Assembly (NCBI GenBank): GCA_902763615.1
Contig: CACWSX010000005.1
Coordinates: 39,308-103,307 of the forward strand
Direction of reading: 5' to 3'
From: an uncultured Prevotellaceae bacterium
Lineage (GTDB): Bacteria; Bacteroidota; Bacteroidia; Bacteroidales; Bacteroidaceae
Length of the DNA stretch: 64,000 bases
Position numbers and translations under genes: made by a program. Below the pieces are notes generated by a model. That model was not told the DNA's origin. It ran no database searches and saw only the letters and a program-made list of their open reading frames with translations. Shown here in pieces: positions 54,299-63,905 of this stretch. Each line of letters opens with the position of its first letter. Within the stretch, counting starts at the first letter, position 1.

Positions 54299-55411
54299 AT
54301 GAAAATGAAGAAAACAATATTGTCATGCCTGCTGGCATTGGGATTCCTCTCAGCATCCGCACAGGATCAGCAGCCTAAGACAGAATACGTTTTCAATCCT
54401 CACTGGTATGTACAGATACAGCCTGTAGGACTTCAGCACACGCTGGGTGAGGTTGATTTCGGTGATTTGAATTCATACAACGTTCAGGCCGCTATCGGTC
54501 GTCAGTTCAGCCCTGTATTGGGTCTCCGCCTGGCCGTCAATGGCTGGCAGAGCAAGGCTGGCTCAGAAATCAACGGTCAGAAGTACACTTGGGATTGGAA
54601 GTATGTTGCTCCGTCACTTGACTTGACAATTAATCTCTCAAATGCGTTCTGTGGTTATAACCCCAACCGCGTATTCAACTTTGGTTTGTTCCTCGGTGGT
54701 GGTGCCAACATTGGTTTCAGCAACGATGCTGCTGCTGATGCACAGAAGGCAATGAAAGCAACTCACGGTGTAAACACTTTGGAATATCTCTGGGATGGTT
54801 CTAAGGTTCGCCCGTTCGCACAGGGTGGTATCACAGCTGACTTCAAGCTGAGCGATGCTGTAAGTTTCGGTATCGAAGTAAGTGCTAACACTCTTAGCGA
54901 TAAGTACAACTCCAAGAACGCTGATAACTGGGATTGGTATTTCAACGCCCTCGCTGGTGTGAAGATCAACTTAGGTCCTACCTATACTACTCGCGTTATC
55001 CCCGCTCCAGAGCCCGAGATTCGCTATGTAGAGAAAGTTGTTGAGAAGGTTGTGGAAGTTCCCGCTCCCGTTGCAGCTCCCGTTATCGAGCCTATCCGTC
55101 GTGATGTATTCTTCAAGATTAATTCTTTCAAGATTCAGGACTCAGAGGCTAGCAAGGTTAAGGATATCGCAGATTACCTGAACAAGTACCCCAATGCAAA
55201 GGTGGTGGTTACAGGTTATGCTGATGCCGGTACCGGTAACGATAAGATCAACGACCGCTTGGCTGCTCAGCGTGCAGACGCTGTTGTAAAGGCTCTCAAG
55301 GAGAAGTACTCGATCGCTGCTGACCGCATCTCTTACGACAGCAAGGGTGCTCGCGTTCAGCCGTTCGCAGAGAACGATATGAACCGTGTAAGCATCTGTA
55401 TTGCAGAGTAA
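54299..55411 (+). CDS. OmpA-family outer membrane protein
   Basis: Start at ATG 54299 (alternatives GTG 54293 and ATG 54305). About 370 residues: signal peptide (ends SASAQ), an N-terminal beta-barrel, a Pro/Val/Glu hinge (EKVVEKVVEVPAPVAAPV) and a C-terminal peptidoglycan-binding OmpA domain (FKINSFKIQDSEASKV, VVVTGYADAGTGND, NDRLAAQRADAV). It follows the shaft lipoprotein by 23 bp and is probably in the same operon. Confidence 0.92.
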   Translation: MKMKKTILSCLLALGFLSASAQDQQPKTEYVFNPHWYVQIQPVGLQHTLGEVDFGDLNSYNVQAAIGRQFSPVLGLRLAVNGWQSKAGSEINGQKYTWDWKYVAPSLDLTINLSNAFCGYNPNRVFNFGLFLGGGANIGFSNDAAADAQKAMKATHGVNTLEYLWDGSKVRPFAQGGITADFKLSDAVSFGIEVSANTLSDKYNSKNADNWDWYFNALAGVKINLGPTYTTRVIPAPEPEIRYVEKVVEKVVEVPAPVAAPVIEPIRRDVFFKINSFKIQDSEASKVKDIADYLNKYPNAKVVVTGYADAGTGNDKINDRLAAQRADAVVKALKEKYSIAADRISYDSKGARVQPFAENDMNRVSICIAE

Positions 55412-55434
55412 TCTGAATAAGAATCAATAACAAT

Positions 55435-55485
55435 GCCCAACCCGACGTTGGAATCGAAAGAGAAAAACGTAGGGTTGGGCTTTTT
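55435..55485 (+). terminator. Terminator of the lipoprotein-ompA operon
   Basis: GCCCAACCC..ACGTT pairs with AACGT.GGGTTGGGC (55435-55480, one unpaired base per arm) followed by five T. It separates the OmpA gene from the next plus-strand gene. Confidence 0.9.
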
Positions 55486-55491
55486 AAATGA

Positions 55492-56727
55492 ATGAATATG
55501 AAGAGAACATTACTTACTTGTTTAACAGCCTGCATGGTTTTCCCTCTGTTTGCACAATACAGCGGAGAAGGTTTCTACAGAATTAAGAATCGTGGGGGAG
55601 CAGGCAGATACATTTCTGTACAAAACGACAAAGTCAGTGAGGAGAGCAAGAAACTCGATCTGTCTAGTGGAACAGCACAGAGTGTACCCATCGAGGCATT
55701 ACAATTAGTAAAATCAAGAGAAGGGAATCCTGGCACCATTCTTTATGTAAAAGGCAATGCAACGGGATTTACCCTTGAAGCCCAGGGCATGAACACACAA
55801 GAGCTGTTAGAGAAGATGGGACAAAGTAATATGAAACTCCAGATGAGTAGCCAGAATGAATTATTCTCAAGCTACCAAGGAATGCAAGTTGACTTGTTTG
55901 ACTTTGGTTACGATTATCCTCCAAAATTTGATGCCTTTTGCGGAGTTGCAGGAATATCATATATTAGACAGCTTGAAACAGAATACAAACAATATGCACT
56001 TTGGGATTTCAAGAAGATAGACAACGAAAACGAATATTTCGGTATCAATCCAAGTGAAAACATAAAAGTCGGTGATAAATATTACACGACGCTCTTTACC
56101 AGCTTTGCTTACCAGCTTAGAGATGGCATGAAGGCATATTATATTGATCAGCATATCTATGACACGAATCATGTGAAAGAGCCTATAGCTGAACTGAAAG
56201 AAATCACAGATGGGAAAATTCCAGCAGCTACACCCGTCATCATAGAGTGCTCTTCAGCTAATGTAGCTGACAACAAGACCACCTTGTTAGATGAGACGCT
56301 GACTCCCATCTCAGGAAATGAATTAAAGGGCAGGGTATTTAGCTTTATCCCAACTGAACGTGAAGATCAAAGCATGAAAAATGCCCTCCAATTTAATCAG
56401 AATACCATGCGAGTGCTTGGAGTGGTAGACGGCAAGTTAGCATTTGTTGCTAATAACACCGCAGCTCTAAATAAGGGATATATCCCTGCTAACAAAGCAT
56501 ACCTGCCTATCAGTTCAACATTTGCAGCCTCTACCGCAAATGGCATCAAGCTGCTGCTCCCCAGCGAATATGCAGTAGCAGCAAGCATAAAGGCTGTCAC
56601 AAGCGAGGAACCGGCCAAGGAAGGCATCTATACCCTCACAGGTACGAAGGTAAAGTATACAAATTCAACAGACAACCTTCCCAAGGGTATCTATATCATC
56701 AACGGCAAGAAGCAGGTGATCAGATAA
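55492..56727 (+). CDS. Secreted protein of unknown function with Prevotella-type C-terminal tail
   Basis: 411 residues from ATG 55492 (ATG 55498 also possible). Signal peptide (ends PLFAQ), then a YIS/FYRIKNRG-type start often seen in secreted Prevotella proteins. No enzymatic motif recognised. The C-terminus GIYTLTGTKVKY..LPKGIYIINGKKQVIR resembles short C-terminal sorting-like domains of Bacteroidota (type IX secretion tails). The start is only 7 bp after the T-run of the preceding terminator, and no promoter box is clear between them, so it may depend on read-through. Confidence 0.78.
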   Translation: MNMKRTLLTCLTACMVFPLFAQYSGEGFYRIKNRGGAGRYISVQNDKVSEESKKLDLSSGTAQSVPIEALQLVKSREGNPGTILYVKGNATGFTLEAQGMNTQELLEKMGQSNMKLQMSSQNELFSSYQGMQVDLFDFGYDYPPKFDAFCGVAGISYIRQLETEYKQYALWDFKKIDNENEYFGINPSENIKVGDKYYTTLFTSFAYQLRDGMKAYYIDQHIYDTNHVKEPIAELKEITDGKIPAATPVIIECSSANVADNKTTLLDETLTPISGNELKGRVFSFIPTEREDQSMKNALQFNQNTMRVLGVVDGKLAFVANNTAALNKGYIPANKAYLPISSTFAASTANGIKLLLPSEYAVAASIKAVTSEEPAKEGIYTLTGTKVKYTNSTDNLPKGIYIINGKKQVIR

Positions 56728-56805
56728 CCAACCGTCATACTATTACGAAATAACCCTTCCTTATTCAACAATAAGGGCGGGTTATTTCGTAATAAGGGTT
56801 GGTTA
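56725..56805. repeat. Nested perfect palindromes forming a large hairpin
   Basis: Outer arms TAACCAACC (56725-56733) and GGTTGGTTA (56797-56805), middle arms ATTACGAAATAACCC (56742-56756) and GGGTTATTTCGTAAT (56779-56793), inner arms CCTTATT and AATAAGG around a CAAC loop. 31 bp pair in total. The outer left arm begins with the TAA stop of the preceding gene. Words AATAACCC and AATAAGGG are shared with 29601-29659. The rest of the 56806-57003 gap shows nothing I can name. Confidence 0.93.
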
Positions 56806-57003
56806 CTTGAAACAAAAACTGTCGCAGGCCAATTACTCCAAGATGATATCAAAAAACTCCGAAAGTATTTCGTAATACTCCGATGTTATTACAAAATAAT
56901 CAAAATATCAAAGAAAGCCTATTGTATATACCTCACACGGCTCACACAAGGACAGTTCCCCTGTGCATAAGGTACTACATTTTCAGCCAATATTATGTAT
57001 TTA

Positions 57004-58014
57004 TCAGAAGATATGATAAATCAAGCGGACGTCAAGAACAGGAAACACTTTAAACGTCTTTGCCAGGCTCACATAATCACCTACCTTGCCGGAAATATTG
57101 CTTACATCCTTAGTCAGATTAACGCCTTCATGGGTCACAATGCTAGGAGAACCACCCCAGAACATGGCTCCTAAGTCGACAGCGATATGAAATCTATCAT
57201 TATCCTTTAAAAGACGACCGCCATAGCCCAAACCTAAATAGGGTTTAAAGGCATTGGTCTTGACCTCTGCCCTCACCATACCATCGTCGCCAGGCTCCAT
57301 CATATAGGGTGTGCCATCGTCATAATCACCCACATGCATACCCATACGTCCGTAACGGGTAAAACTGTCTGCCAGCTTTTCAATTAAATCAGTTTCATCC
57401 AGCTGCCATTTTCCAACAGAAATAACTGGTGGATAAGGCCAGCCTGCTTCATAGGATGCCAATGTTCTGTTGTGCATGGTGTTATAGATGCTGACAGCCA
57501 TCAATGTCGGCATAGCCTCTGTGGCGTTATAAGCCTCTGCAATCTTTGAGGGGCCCAGGAAGAAACCAGCAGTAACGTGCCAACGACGATCATTCTGGAA
57601 TGGGAATACATCTACCAAGACCTTAAGGTTGTTATAGGTAGGCATGCCTATCATCTCAACCTCATCGTTCACCTGATAACCCGTCACCTGGTTCAGGGCA
57701 TCTGCCATCTTATCGAACTTCGTCTGCACACGGTTTCCGTTGGCATCGAACTTGCTCTCAGGCGTATCACCCACCTGAACACCGAAATACATACTCTTAT
57801 GGAAAGAAGGCATAAAGGCATAGCCTACTCGCAACTGAGCATAATCGCCAACAGGTGTTGCCAGGTCGAAACCTAAACCCGTTGTACCAAGGGTAATGGA
57901 AGCATCCAGATGATTAAACATATGATATTCATCGAGTGTCTCCTTCAAGGAACTCTGTGCAGATGCGGAAAGGCCGCATATAGCTACGAATACTGATAAT
58001 ACTATGATTCTCAT
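57004..58014 (-). CDS. Outer membrane beta-barrel protein, function unknown
   Basis: 336 residues. Signal peptide (ends LSASAQ), alternating hydrophobic and polar strands with aromatic residues and a C-terminal Phe (LIYHIF), consistent with an outer membrane barrel. No family name can be given from the sequence alone. It is the last gene of the der-lipoprotein-barrel run. Confidence 0.72.
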   Translation of the reverse strand: MRIIVLSVFVAICGLSASAQSSLKETLDEYHMFNHLDASITLGTTGLGFDLATPVGDYAQLRVGYAFMPSFHKSMYFGVQVGDTPESKFDANGNRVQTKFDKMADALNQVTGYQVNDEVEMIGMPTYNNLKVLVDVFPFQNDRRWHVTAGFFLGPSKIAEAYNATEAMPTLMAVSIYNTMHNRTLASYEAGWPYPPVISVGKWQLDETDLIEKLADSFTRYGRMGMHVGDYDDGTPYMMEPGDDGMVRAEVKTNAFKPYLGLGYGGRLLKDNDRFHIAVDLGAMFWGGSPSIVTHEGVNLTKDVSNISGKVGDYVSLAKTFKVFPVLDVRLIYHIF

Positions 58015-58021
58015 ATCTTTA

Positions 58022-58408
58022 TTATTTCATTCTCCAACTACCATTCCGTTCTACCATCGGTACAACGATTTCCTCATTCACAGAATCGCCAAAGCAAAGA
58101 ACCAGAAACACGTTCGTATAATTCAATGTCGTATCGGTCTTCGCATTAGAGACACGAATATCAAGAATTCCATGATGATCCCTGTTCTGCTGTGACATAA
58201 ACTGGCGATAGCTCGTCAACAACTGTTCCCGATAAGCCTCAGGCAAACTATCCGCTCCATCCTTTCCTTCCAAGAAAGCCTCATATTCTCCATTCACTAA
58301 GTGGGTATAATAGCCCTTCGCTGCAATGGATGCCATCTCCTCGGGTGAGGGATTAGCACACGCTAAGCACAACAATAATGCCAAAATGAGAGCTGGCAGG
58401 TACTTCAT
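58022..58408 (-). CDS. Small lipoprotein, DUF4878-like
   Basis: Start set at ATG 58408, one base after the der stop; 128 residues. Signal peptide ends LLCLAC with the lipid-accepting Cys17. The rest (ASIAAKGYYTHLVNGEYEAF .. NGSWRMK) has the NTF2-like pattern of DUF4878 lipoproteins. Function unknown. Confidence 0.75.
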   Translation of the reverse strand: MKYLPALILALLLCLACANPSPEEMASIAAKGYYTHLVNGEYEAFLEGKDGADSLPEAYREQLLTSYRQFMSQQNRDHHGILDIRVSNAKTDTTLNYTNVFLVLCFGDSVNEEIVVPMVERNGSWRMK

Positions 58409-58409
58409 G

Positions 58410-59723
58410 CTACTTCTGACGGATAAACACATTTATTGGTGAGCCTGTCAGTGTCCAATTCTCACGGATCTTATTCTCCAGGAAACGCTTATAAGGCTCT
58501 TTGACATATTGAGGCAGGTTGGCATAGAACACGAACGTCGGTATCTGTGTATCAGGAACCTGCGACACATATTTAATTTTAATATACTTGCCTTTGATGG
58601 AAGGAGGCGGAAAGGCCTCAATCAATGGCAACATCACCTCATTGAGCTTTGTTGTACCTATACGCGCCTTACGGTTCAGGTAAACCTGCTTGGCCGTCTC
58701 AAGCACCTTAAAAATACGCTGTTTTGTCAGTGCTGAGGCAAAGATGATGGGGAAATCAACAAACGGTGCCATACGCTTACGAATAGCGCTCTCGAAAGTA
58801 TCGATAACCACCTGGCTCTTATCCTCTACAAGATCCCATTTATTGACCACTACCACCAGGCTCTTATTATTCTTCTGGATCAGCTGGAAGATATTCATAT
58901 CCTGTGCCTCGATGCCTCGTGTAGCATCAATCATCAGGATACAGACATCCGAATTCTCAATAGCGCGAATAGAACGCATCACACTATAGAACTCCAAATC
59001 TTCAGTCACCTTATTCTTACGACGAATACCTGCGGTGTCCACAAGATAGAAGTCAAAGCCAAACTTGTCGTAACGGGTATAGATAGAATCACGTGTCGTA
59101 CCAGCTATCTCTGTGACAATATTGCGCTCCTCACCAATAAAGGCATTGATGAGACTTGATTTTCCTGCATTCGGACGTCCTACCACCGCAAAACGGGGGA
59201 TACCTTCCTCAAGTTGGTCAGCGCTTTTCTCAGGCAACATCTCCAACACCTTGTCGAGCAAATCGCCCGTACCACTACCCGTTGCAGCACTGATGCAATA
59301 AGGATCGCCAAGACCAAGATTATAGAACTCATATTGATCATAGAGATGCTTGTTATCATCAGCCTTATTCGCAACAAGGAGAACAGGCAGCTTAGCCCGA
59401 CGCAGAATCTGGGCAACATCCATATCCCAGTCTGTCACACCATTCTTGATATCACATACAAAAAGCACCAAATCAGCCTCCTCCGTCGCAATAATCACCT
59501 GTTTGCGGATTTCCTCCTCGAATATATCATCAGAATTGACGACCCAGCCGCCTGTATCGACGACAGAAAACTCACGGCCATTCCAATCACATTTGCCATA
59601 TTGGCGGTCACGTGTGGTACCAGCTTCATCGCTGACAATAGCCTGACGACTTTTCGTAAGTCTGTTGAAAAGTGTCGATTTACCCACATTGGGACGTCCT
59701 ACAATCGCTACTAAATTTCCCAT
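58410..59723 (-). CDS. der: Ribosome biogenesis GTPase Der
   Basis: 437 residues with two GTPase domains: G1 motifs [12 protein letters not shown] and [12 protein letters not shown], each with a DTxG G3 motif and NKxD (NKADD, NKWDL), and a C-terminal KH-like domain. Assists 50S assembly. It lies 44 bp downstream of era. Confidence 0.97.
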   Translation of the reverse strand: MGNLVAIVGRPNVGKSTLFNRLTKSRQAIVSDEAGTTRDRQYGKCDWNGREFSVVDTGGWVVNSDDIFEEEIRKQVIIATEEADLVLFVCDIKNGVTDWDMDVAQILRRAKLPVLLVANKADDNKHLYDQYEFYNLGLGDPYCISAATGSGTGDLLDKVLEMLPEKSADQLEEGIPRFAVVGRPNAGKSSLINAFIGEERNIVTEIAGTTRDSIYTRYDKFGFDFYLVDTAGIRRKNKVTEDLEFYSVMRSIRAIENSDVCILMIDATRGIEAQDMNIFQLIQKNNKSLVVVVNKWDLVEDKSQVVIDTFESAIRKRMAPFVDFPIIFASALTKQRIFKVLETAKQVYLNRKARIGTTKLNEVMLPLIEAFPPPSIKGKYIKIKYVSQVPDTQIPTFVFYANLPQYVKEPYKRFLENKIRENWTLTGSPINVFIRQK

Positions 59724-59767
59724 ATTATCTAATTTCTAGTATTTCTAGTCTATTCAGCCAGGTCAGA

Positions 59768-60658
59768 TTATTCCGGATTATACCCAAAGCTATCCAGTTC
59801 ACGCTCTGACGAACGCCAATCCTTATCAACTTTCACGAAGATTTCAAGGAAGATCGGCTTGCCAAAAAACTTCTCCAAAGATTTGCGTGCCTCTGTGCTC
59901 ACCTTCTTAAGCGCCACCCCTTGATGGCCGATAATGATGCCCTTCTGGCTGTCACGCTCCACATATATCAGGGCATTGATGTGAATATGCTTCTCATCCT
60001 CTTTGAAACTCTCCACACGTACTTCGACAGAATAAGGAATCTCCTTATCGTAATAGAGTAGTATCTTCTCACGGATAATCTCCGAAACGAAAAAGCGGGC
60101 TGGCTTATCTGTCAGCTGATCCTTGTCAAAATAGGCAGGACTCTCGGGTAACAGTTCCTGTATACGCTTCAGCAGCATATCGATACCGAACTTATTCTTC
60201 GCAGAAATCGGGAGAATCTCTGCTTTGGGAAGCAAATCATGCCAACGATCTACAATCTCAGCAAGCGCCTGCTGACTATTCTCCTTTAACTCATCAATCT
60301 TATTAATAAGCAGAAGAATAGGTATTTCCATCTTCTGAACCTTCCCCAAGAAATCCATATTCTTCTCTGGATTCTCCACCACATCGGTCACATATAGCAA
60401 CACATCGGCATCCTGCAATGCAGACTCAGAGAAGGCCAACATTGACTCCTGCAACTTATAATTGGGTTTCAACACACCTGGTGTGTCTGAGAACACAATC
60501 TGCATGTCATCGGTATTGACGATACCCATGATACGGTGGCGTGTGGTCTGTGCCTTAAACGTGGCGATACTGATACGTTCTCCCACTAGTTGGTTCATCA
60601 GCGTTGACTTGCCAACGTTAGGGTTTCCCACTATATTTACGAATCCTGCCTTATGCAT
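59768..60658 (-). CDS. era: GTPase Era
   Basis: 296 residues: [34 protein letters not shown], and a C-terminal KH domain (GIIIGHQGVALKKVSTEARK, key GHQG). Binds the 3' end of 16S rRNA in 30S assembly. Set apart from fabH by a terminator, so it likely starts its own transcript with der. Confidence 0.97.
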   Translation of the reverse strand: MHKAGFVNIVGNPNVGKSTLMNQLVGERISIATFKAQTTRHRIMGIVNTDDMQIVFSDTPGVLKPNYKLQESMLAFSESALQDADVLLYVTDVVENPEKNMDFLGKVQKMEIPILLLINKIDELKENSQQALAEIVDRWHDLLPKAEILPISAKNKFGIDMLLKRIQELLPESPAYFDKDQLTDKPARFFVSEIIREKILLYYDKEIPYSVEVRVESFKEDEKHIHINALIYVERDSQKGIIIGHQGVALKKVSTEARKSLEKFFGKPIFLEIFVKVDKDWRSSERELDSFGYNPE

Positions 60659-60673
60659 ATGTTCTGTTTAGAC

Positions 60674-60706
60674 AAAAAAACGCATCTTTCAAGAAGGATG
60701 CGTTTT
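60674..60706 (-). terminator. fabH terminator
   Basis: Minus strand AAAACGCATC, 10-nt loop, GATGCGTTTT followed by three more T (seven in a row in all). Located 25 bp after fabH. Confidence 0.93.
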
Positions 60707-60730
60707 CTCGTATAGTTATCTTTAAGTTTA

Positions 60731-61735
60731 TTAAGCGCCATCGTATGCCCACTTGAAATAGGATGCCCCGTGGACAAATCCGGCCCCGAAAGCGGTGAAG
60801 ATCATATTATCACCCTTCCTTAACTTCGATTCATTCTCCCACAAAGCAAGCGGAATGGTAGCAGCACTGGTATTACCCAAATGCTCGATATTTACCATCA
60901 CCTGATCCATGGAAAGATCCAAACGCTTTGCCACAGCTTCGATGATACGCATATTAGCCTGATGAGGAACAATCCACTGGATATTGTCCTTATTCAGTCC
61001 ATTGCGCTCAGCGACCAAGGCACAATCATCGCTCATATTGGTAACAGCATAACGGAACACAGTGCGCCCCTCCTGATAGAGGTAGTGCAGGCGATGATCG
61101 ACCGTAAAATGCGATGGTGGACAGACTGATCCGCCCGCCTTCATATGCAAGAACGGAAGGCCCTTACCATCAGCACGCAGATGAGAGTCCATCATACCGA
61201 TATTCTCTTCTTCCGATGCTTCGAGAAGCACAGCTGCTGCACCGTCACCGAACAGTGGACAGGTCTGGCGATCTTTATAATCGACAATCGACGACATTTT
61301 GTCGGCACCAATTACAATGATCTTCTTACATCTGCCACTCTTAACTATCGATGATGCCATATCGAGCGCATAGAGGAATCCACAACAAGCCCCCCAGAAA
61401 TCGAATGCGAAAGCATTCTTCAATCCAAGTTTGCCAAGCACGATGCTTGCTGTTGATGGGAACTTATAATCAGCAGTTGAAGTGGCAACGATGATGGCAT
61501 CAATACTGTCCGGATCAGCACCAGTCTTTTGCATCAACTGCTTAGCTGCCTTACGGGCCATATAAGAAGTGCCGAGTCCTTCTTCTGTCAGGATACGGCG
61601 CTCCTTGATGCCAACACGCGTCATTATCCACTCGTCATTGGTGTCTACCATTCTCGACAATTCCTCGTTGGTGAGGACATAGTCAGGAATATAGCCACCA
61701 ATACCCGTGATTACCGCGCTTATCTTACTGCTCAT
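60731..61735 (-). CDS. fabH: 3-oxoacyl-[acyl-carrier-protein] synthase III
   Basis: Initiates fatty acid synthesis by condensing acetyl-CoA with malonyl-ACP. 334 residues with the catalytic triad segments WGACCGF (Cys117), VPHQANMRI (His) and HLGNTSAAT (Asn). The start overlaps the rpmF stop by one base (TAATG). The order DUF177-rpmF-fabH is conserved widely. Confidence 0.95.
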   Translation of the reverse strand: MSSKISAVITGIGGYIPDYVLTNEELSRMVDTNDEWIMTRVGIKERRILTEEGLGTSYMARKAAKQLMQKTGADPDSIDAIIVATSTADYKFPSTASIVLGKLGLKNAFAFDFWGACCGFLYALDMASSIVKSGRCKKIIVIGADKMSSIVDYKDRQTCPLFGDGAAAVLLEASEEENIGMMDSHLRADGKGLPFLHMKAGGSVCPPSHFTVDHRLHYLYQEGRTVFRYAVTNMSDDCALVAERNGLNKDNIQWIVPHQANMRIIEAVAKRLDLSMDQVMVNIEHLGNTSAATIPLALWENESKLRKGDNMIFTAFGAGFVHGASYFKWAYDGA

Positions 61736-61926
61736 TATTCAGCAACTTCGTCTTCCATCTTGATAGCGACCTTACCACGATAGTAACCACAAGTGGGGCA
61801 TACTGTGTGATATACATAGTAAGCGCCACAGTTGGGACATACTGCCAGTGTGGGTGCTACTGCCTTGTCGTGAGTACGACGCTTGGCCTGACGAGTACTT
61901 GATTGTCTTCTTTTAGGATGTGCCAT
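61735..61926 (-). CDS. rpmF: 50S ribosomal protein L32
   Basis: 63 residues: [17 protein letters not shown] start and the zinc ribbon CPNCG..CPTCG, all four cysteines kept. 15 bp after the DUF177 gene. Confidence 0.97.
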   Translation of the reverse strand: MAHPKRRQSSTRQAKRRTHDKAVAPTLAVCPNCGAYYVYHTVCPTCGYYRGKVAIKMEDEVAE

Positions 61927-61941
61927 ATTAATTCTAAATGT

Positions 61942-62469
61942 TTAATTGTTAATTTTTAATTTCTCCAAAGCACTCCATCGGGGATCTATCGGCTGGTTGG
62001 ACACCTCATCGCTGCTTCGGTCAGCTGAGAGTTCTTCCAGAACTTGGCTCATCGCAGGGTTGCACTTGCCAGGTGCATGCACATGCTTGATAGGTATAGC
62101 CAGCACAATAAATTCATAGATGAGCCATGACATGTCGAGTATTCCTTCGTCCTCTGACACCGTGATGACATCATCTTCCTCGGAGTAAGCCGCACCAAGT
62201 TTCACAACAAGACGATTGTCGGTCTCAATAGGCTGGGACATATCGTCAAGACAACGATCACATGTTACGGTCACTGTGCCTTCGGTATGGAACAGCAGTT
62301 CATAAAAGCCGATCATCTTGCGTATAGATACCGACACATGCAAAGACCCCTGCTTCACCTCCGAGCCGTCAAGAGCACTGAAGAACTGATTTTCCAAATC
62401 GAAATCCAAGGTTCTCACCTCGTCCTTCTGGTTTTTCAAATCTATCTTAAACTGCTCTAAACTACACAT
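61942..62469 (-). CDS. DUF177 (YceD-like) ribosome-associated protein
   Basis: 175 residues. The CDRCLDDMSQPI segment marks the family. DUF177/YceD is always found beside rpmF and is linked to 23S rRNA or 50S assembly in other bacteria. It is the first gene of the rpmF-fabH operon, behind the leader at 62470-62565. Confidence 0.92.
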   Translation of the reverse strand: MCSLEQFKIDLKNQKDEVRTLDFDLENQFFSALDGSEVKQGSLHVSVSIRKMIGFYELLFHTEGTVTVTCDRCLDDMSQPIETDNRLVVKLGAAYSEEDDVITVSEDEGILDMSWLIYEFIVLAIPIKHVHAPGKCNPAMSQVLEELSADRSSDEVSNQPIDPRWSALEKLKINN

Positions 62470-62565
62470 TTACTCATTATTTGTTTTACGAATGTCGGCT
62501 TCGCCTCGCCACTAAGAGCAAACTCTTATGGACTCGGCTTGCTCGCCATTTGGGGTGCAAAGTTA
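62470..62565 (-). promoter_or_regulatory. Promoter and structured leader of the DUF177-rpmF-fabH operon
   Basis: TAACTTTG (62558-62565, minus) is the -7 box. The predicted 80-nt leader carries a hairpin TAAGAG/CTCTTA with a 4-nt loop (62513-62528) flanked by direct repeats TCGGCTTCGCCTCGCCA (62495-62511) and TCGGCTTGCTCGCCA (62534-62548) that differ by a small indel. A role in ribosomal protein autoregulation is inference. Confidence 0.5.
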
Positions 62566-62656
62566 CAAATATTTTCTCAGAATCGAAACACTTATTTGCT
62601 TTTTTTATGTTTTTCACCGTAAATCATTCTCTTACATCTCTGATAACCGCACACTT

Positions 62657-63847
62657 TCAACTCTTCTGTGCAGTTTTTTCATCTTTTTCCAATTCTATTC
62701 TAAAGGTTGTTCCGACGCCAACCTCTGATTCCTTCACAAAGATTCGTCCACGATGATATTCCTCAACAATTCGTTTTGCTAAGGAAAGACCAAGACCCCA
62801 TCCACGCTTCTTCGTGGTAAACCCTGGCGTAAAAACATTCTTGATATCCTTCTTCTTGATACCCTTTCCGTTGTCGCTCACCTCGATTACCACACGATTA
62901 TCCTCATCTGTTAGAGTCAGATCAATTTTTCCACTTCCCTCCATAGCATCAACGGCATTCTTACAAAGATTCTCTATCACCCACTCAAACAATTGCGAAT
63001 TCATCTTGACAATTACTTCCTCATTTGGTAGATGCCTGACGATTTCCACCTTTTTCGATGTACGAAGATTCATATAGTCCACCACATGTGCAAGGGCTTC
63101 ATTCATTGAGGCGTCAACCGGCTCTGGCAACGAGCCAATCTTCGAGAAGCGTTCGGCAATCAATTCTAACCGTTTCACATCCTTGTCCATCTCAGGAATC
63201 AATTTATCCTCAGGGTAATTCTCTTTCAAAATTTCGACCCAAGCCATCAGACTCGATATTGGCGTTCCCAGTTGATGGGCCGTTTCCTTTGAAAGTCCTA
63301 CCCATACTTTGTTCTGCTCTGCTCGCTTCGATGCAAGAAGAGCAAAGATGGCGACCACAACAAAGATCATAACTATACCCAATTGCCAATAGGGGTATTG
63401 AGCCAGACGCTTTAACATCGTCGATTCATCATAACACACCAATTGATAATCTTTGGATTGAACGGAATCTCCCAAATTAATCTTGATAAAATTGCCACCT
63501 TGATACATCCGCTTTCCATATTGCTGTACAAAAGCGTCTGAATCAGATGCCGTTTTGGCATCCATATCAATATTACGATAATCCGTCACCTTACCATCAG
63601 CATCCATTACGATGACTGGAATCGTATTATTACTCTGTATAACATTCAGCACCAACGACATATCCGTATTCTCATCCGCATTGTTCAGGGCATTCAAAGC
63701 CTCTGCCCAAGTCTCCATTTTGTGACGCTCTTCATTAGAAAGATCCCGTACTAGGAAGTGAGACACAAGCAGCGACACCAAAGCTATCATGATTGCTGCA
63801 ATCACGAGAAAAATCTTCGTCTGTCGTATTCTATCAGTCCACTGCAT
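62657..63847 (-). CDS. Sensor histidine kinase
   Basis: Start set at ATG 63847 (MQWTDRIRQ); 396 residues. TM1 about 12-33, a 120-residue periplasmic part, TM2 about 153-173, then the phosphoacceptor His191 in KETAHQLGTPISS, N-box ENLCKNAVDAM, G1 DNGKGI and G2 GWGLGLSLAKRIV. No response regulator or other partner is adjacent. It begins 16 bp after the rRNA operon terminator; no clear promoter box is seen between, so partial read-through from rRNA may drive it. Confidence 0.9.
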   Translation of the reverse strand: MQWTDRIRQTKIFLVIAAIMIALVSLLVSHFLVRDLSNEERHKMETWAEALNALNNADENTDMSLVLNVIQSNNTIPVIVMDADGKVTDYRNIDMDAKTASDSDAFVQQYGKRMYQGGNFIKINLGDSVQSKDYQLVCYDESTMLKRLAQYPYWQLGIVMIFVVVAIFALLASKRAEQNKVWVGLSKETAHQLGTPISSLMAWVEILKENYPEDKLIPEMDKDVKRLELIAERFSKIGSLPEPVDASMNEALAHVVDYMNLRTSKKVEIVRHLPNEEVIVKMNSQLFEWVIENLCKNAVDAMEGSGKIDLTLTDEDNRVVIEVSDNGKGIKKKDIKNVFTPGFTTKKRGWGLGLSLAKRIVEEYHRGRIFVKESEVGVGTTFRIELEKDEKTAQKS

Positions 63848-63862
63848 ACAATATAATAAACG

Positions 63863-63899
63863 AAAAAGCCCCGAAGATATTGTATCCTCAGGGCTTTTC
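63863..63899 (-). terminator. rRNA operon terminator
   Basis: Minus strand AAAAGCCC..TGAGGATA pairs with TATCTTCG..GGGCTTTT (16-bp stem with two wobble pairs), followed by T-rich sequence. About 7 nt after the 5S 3' end. Confidence 0.9.
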
Positions 63900-63905
63900 T
63901 TAAAA

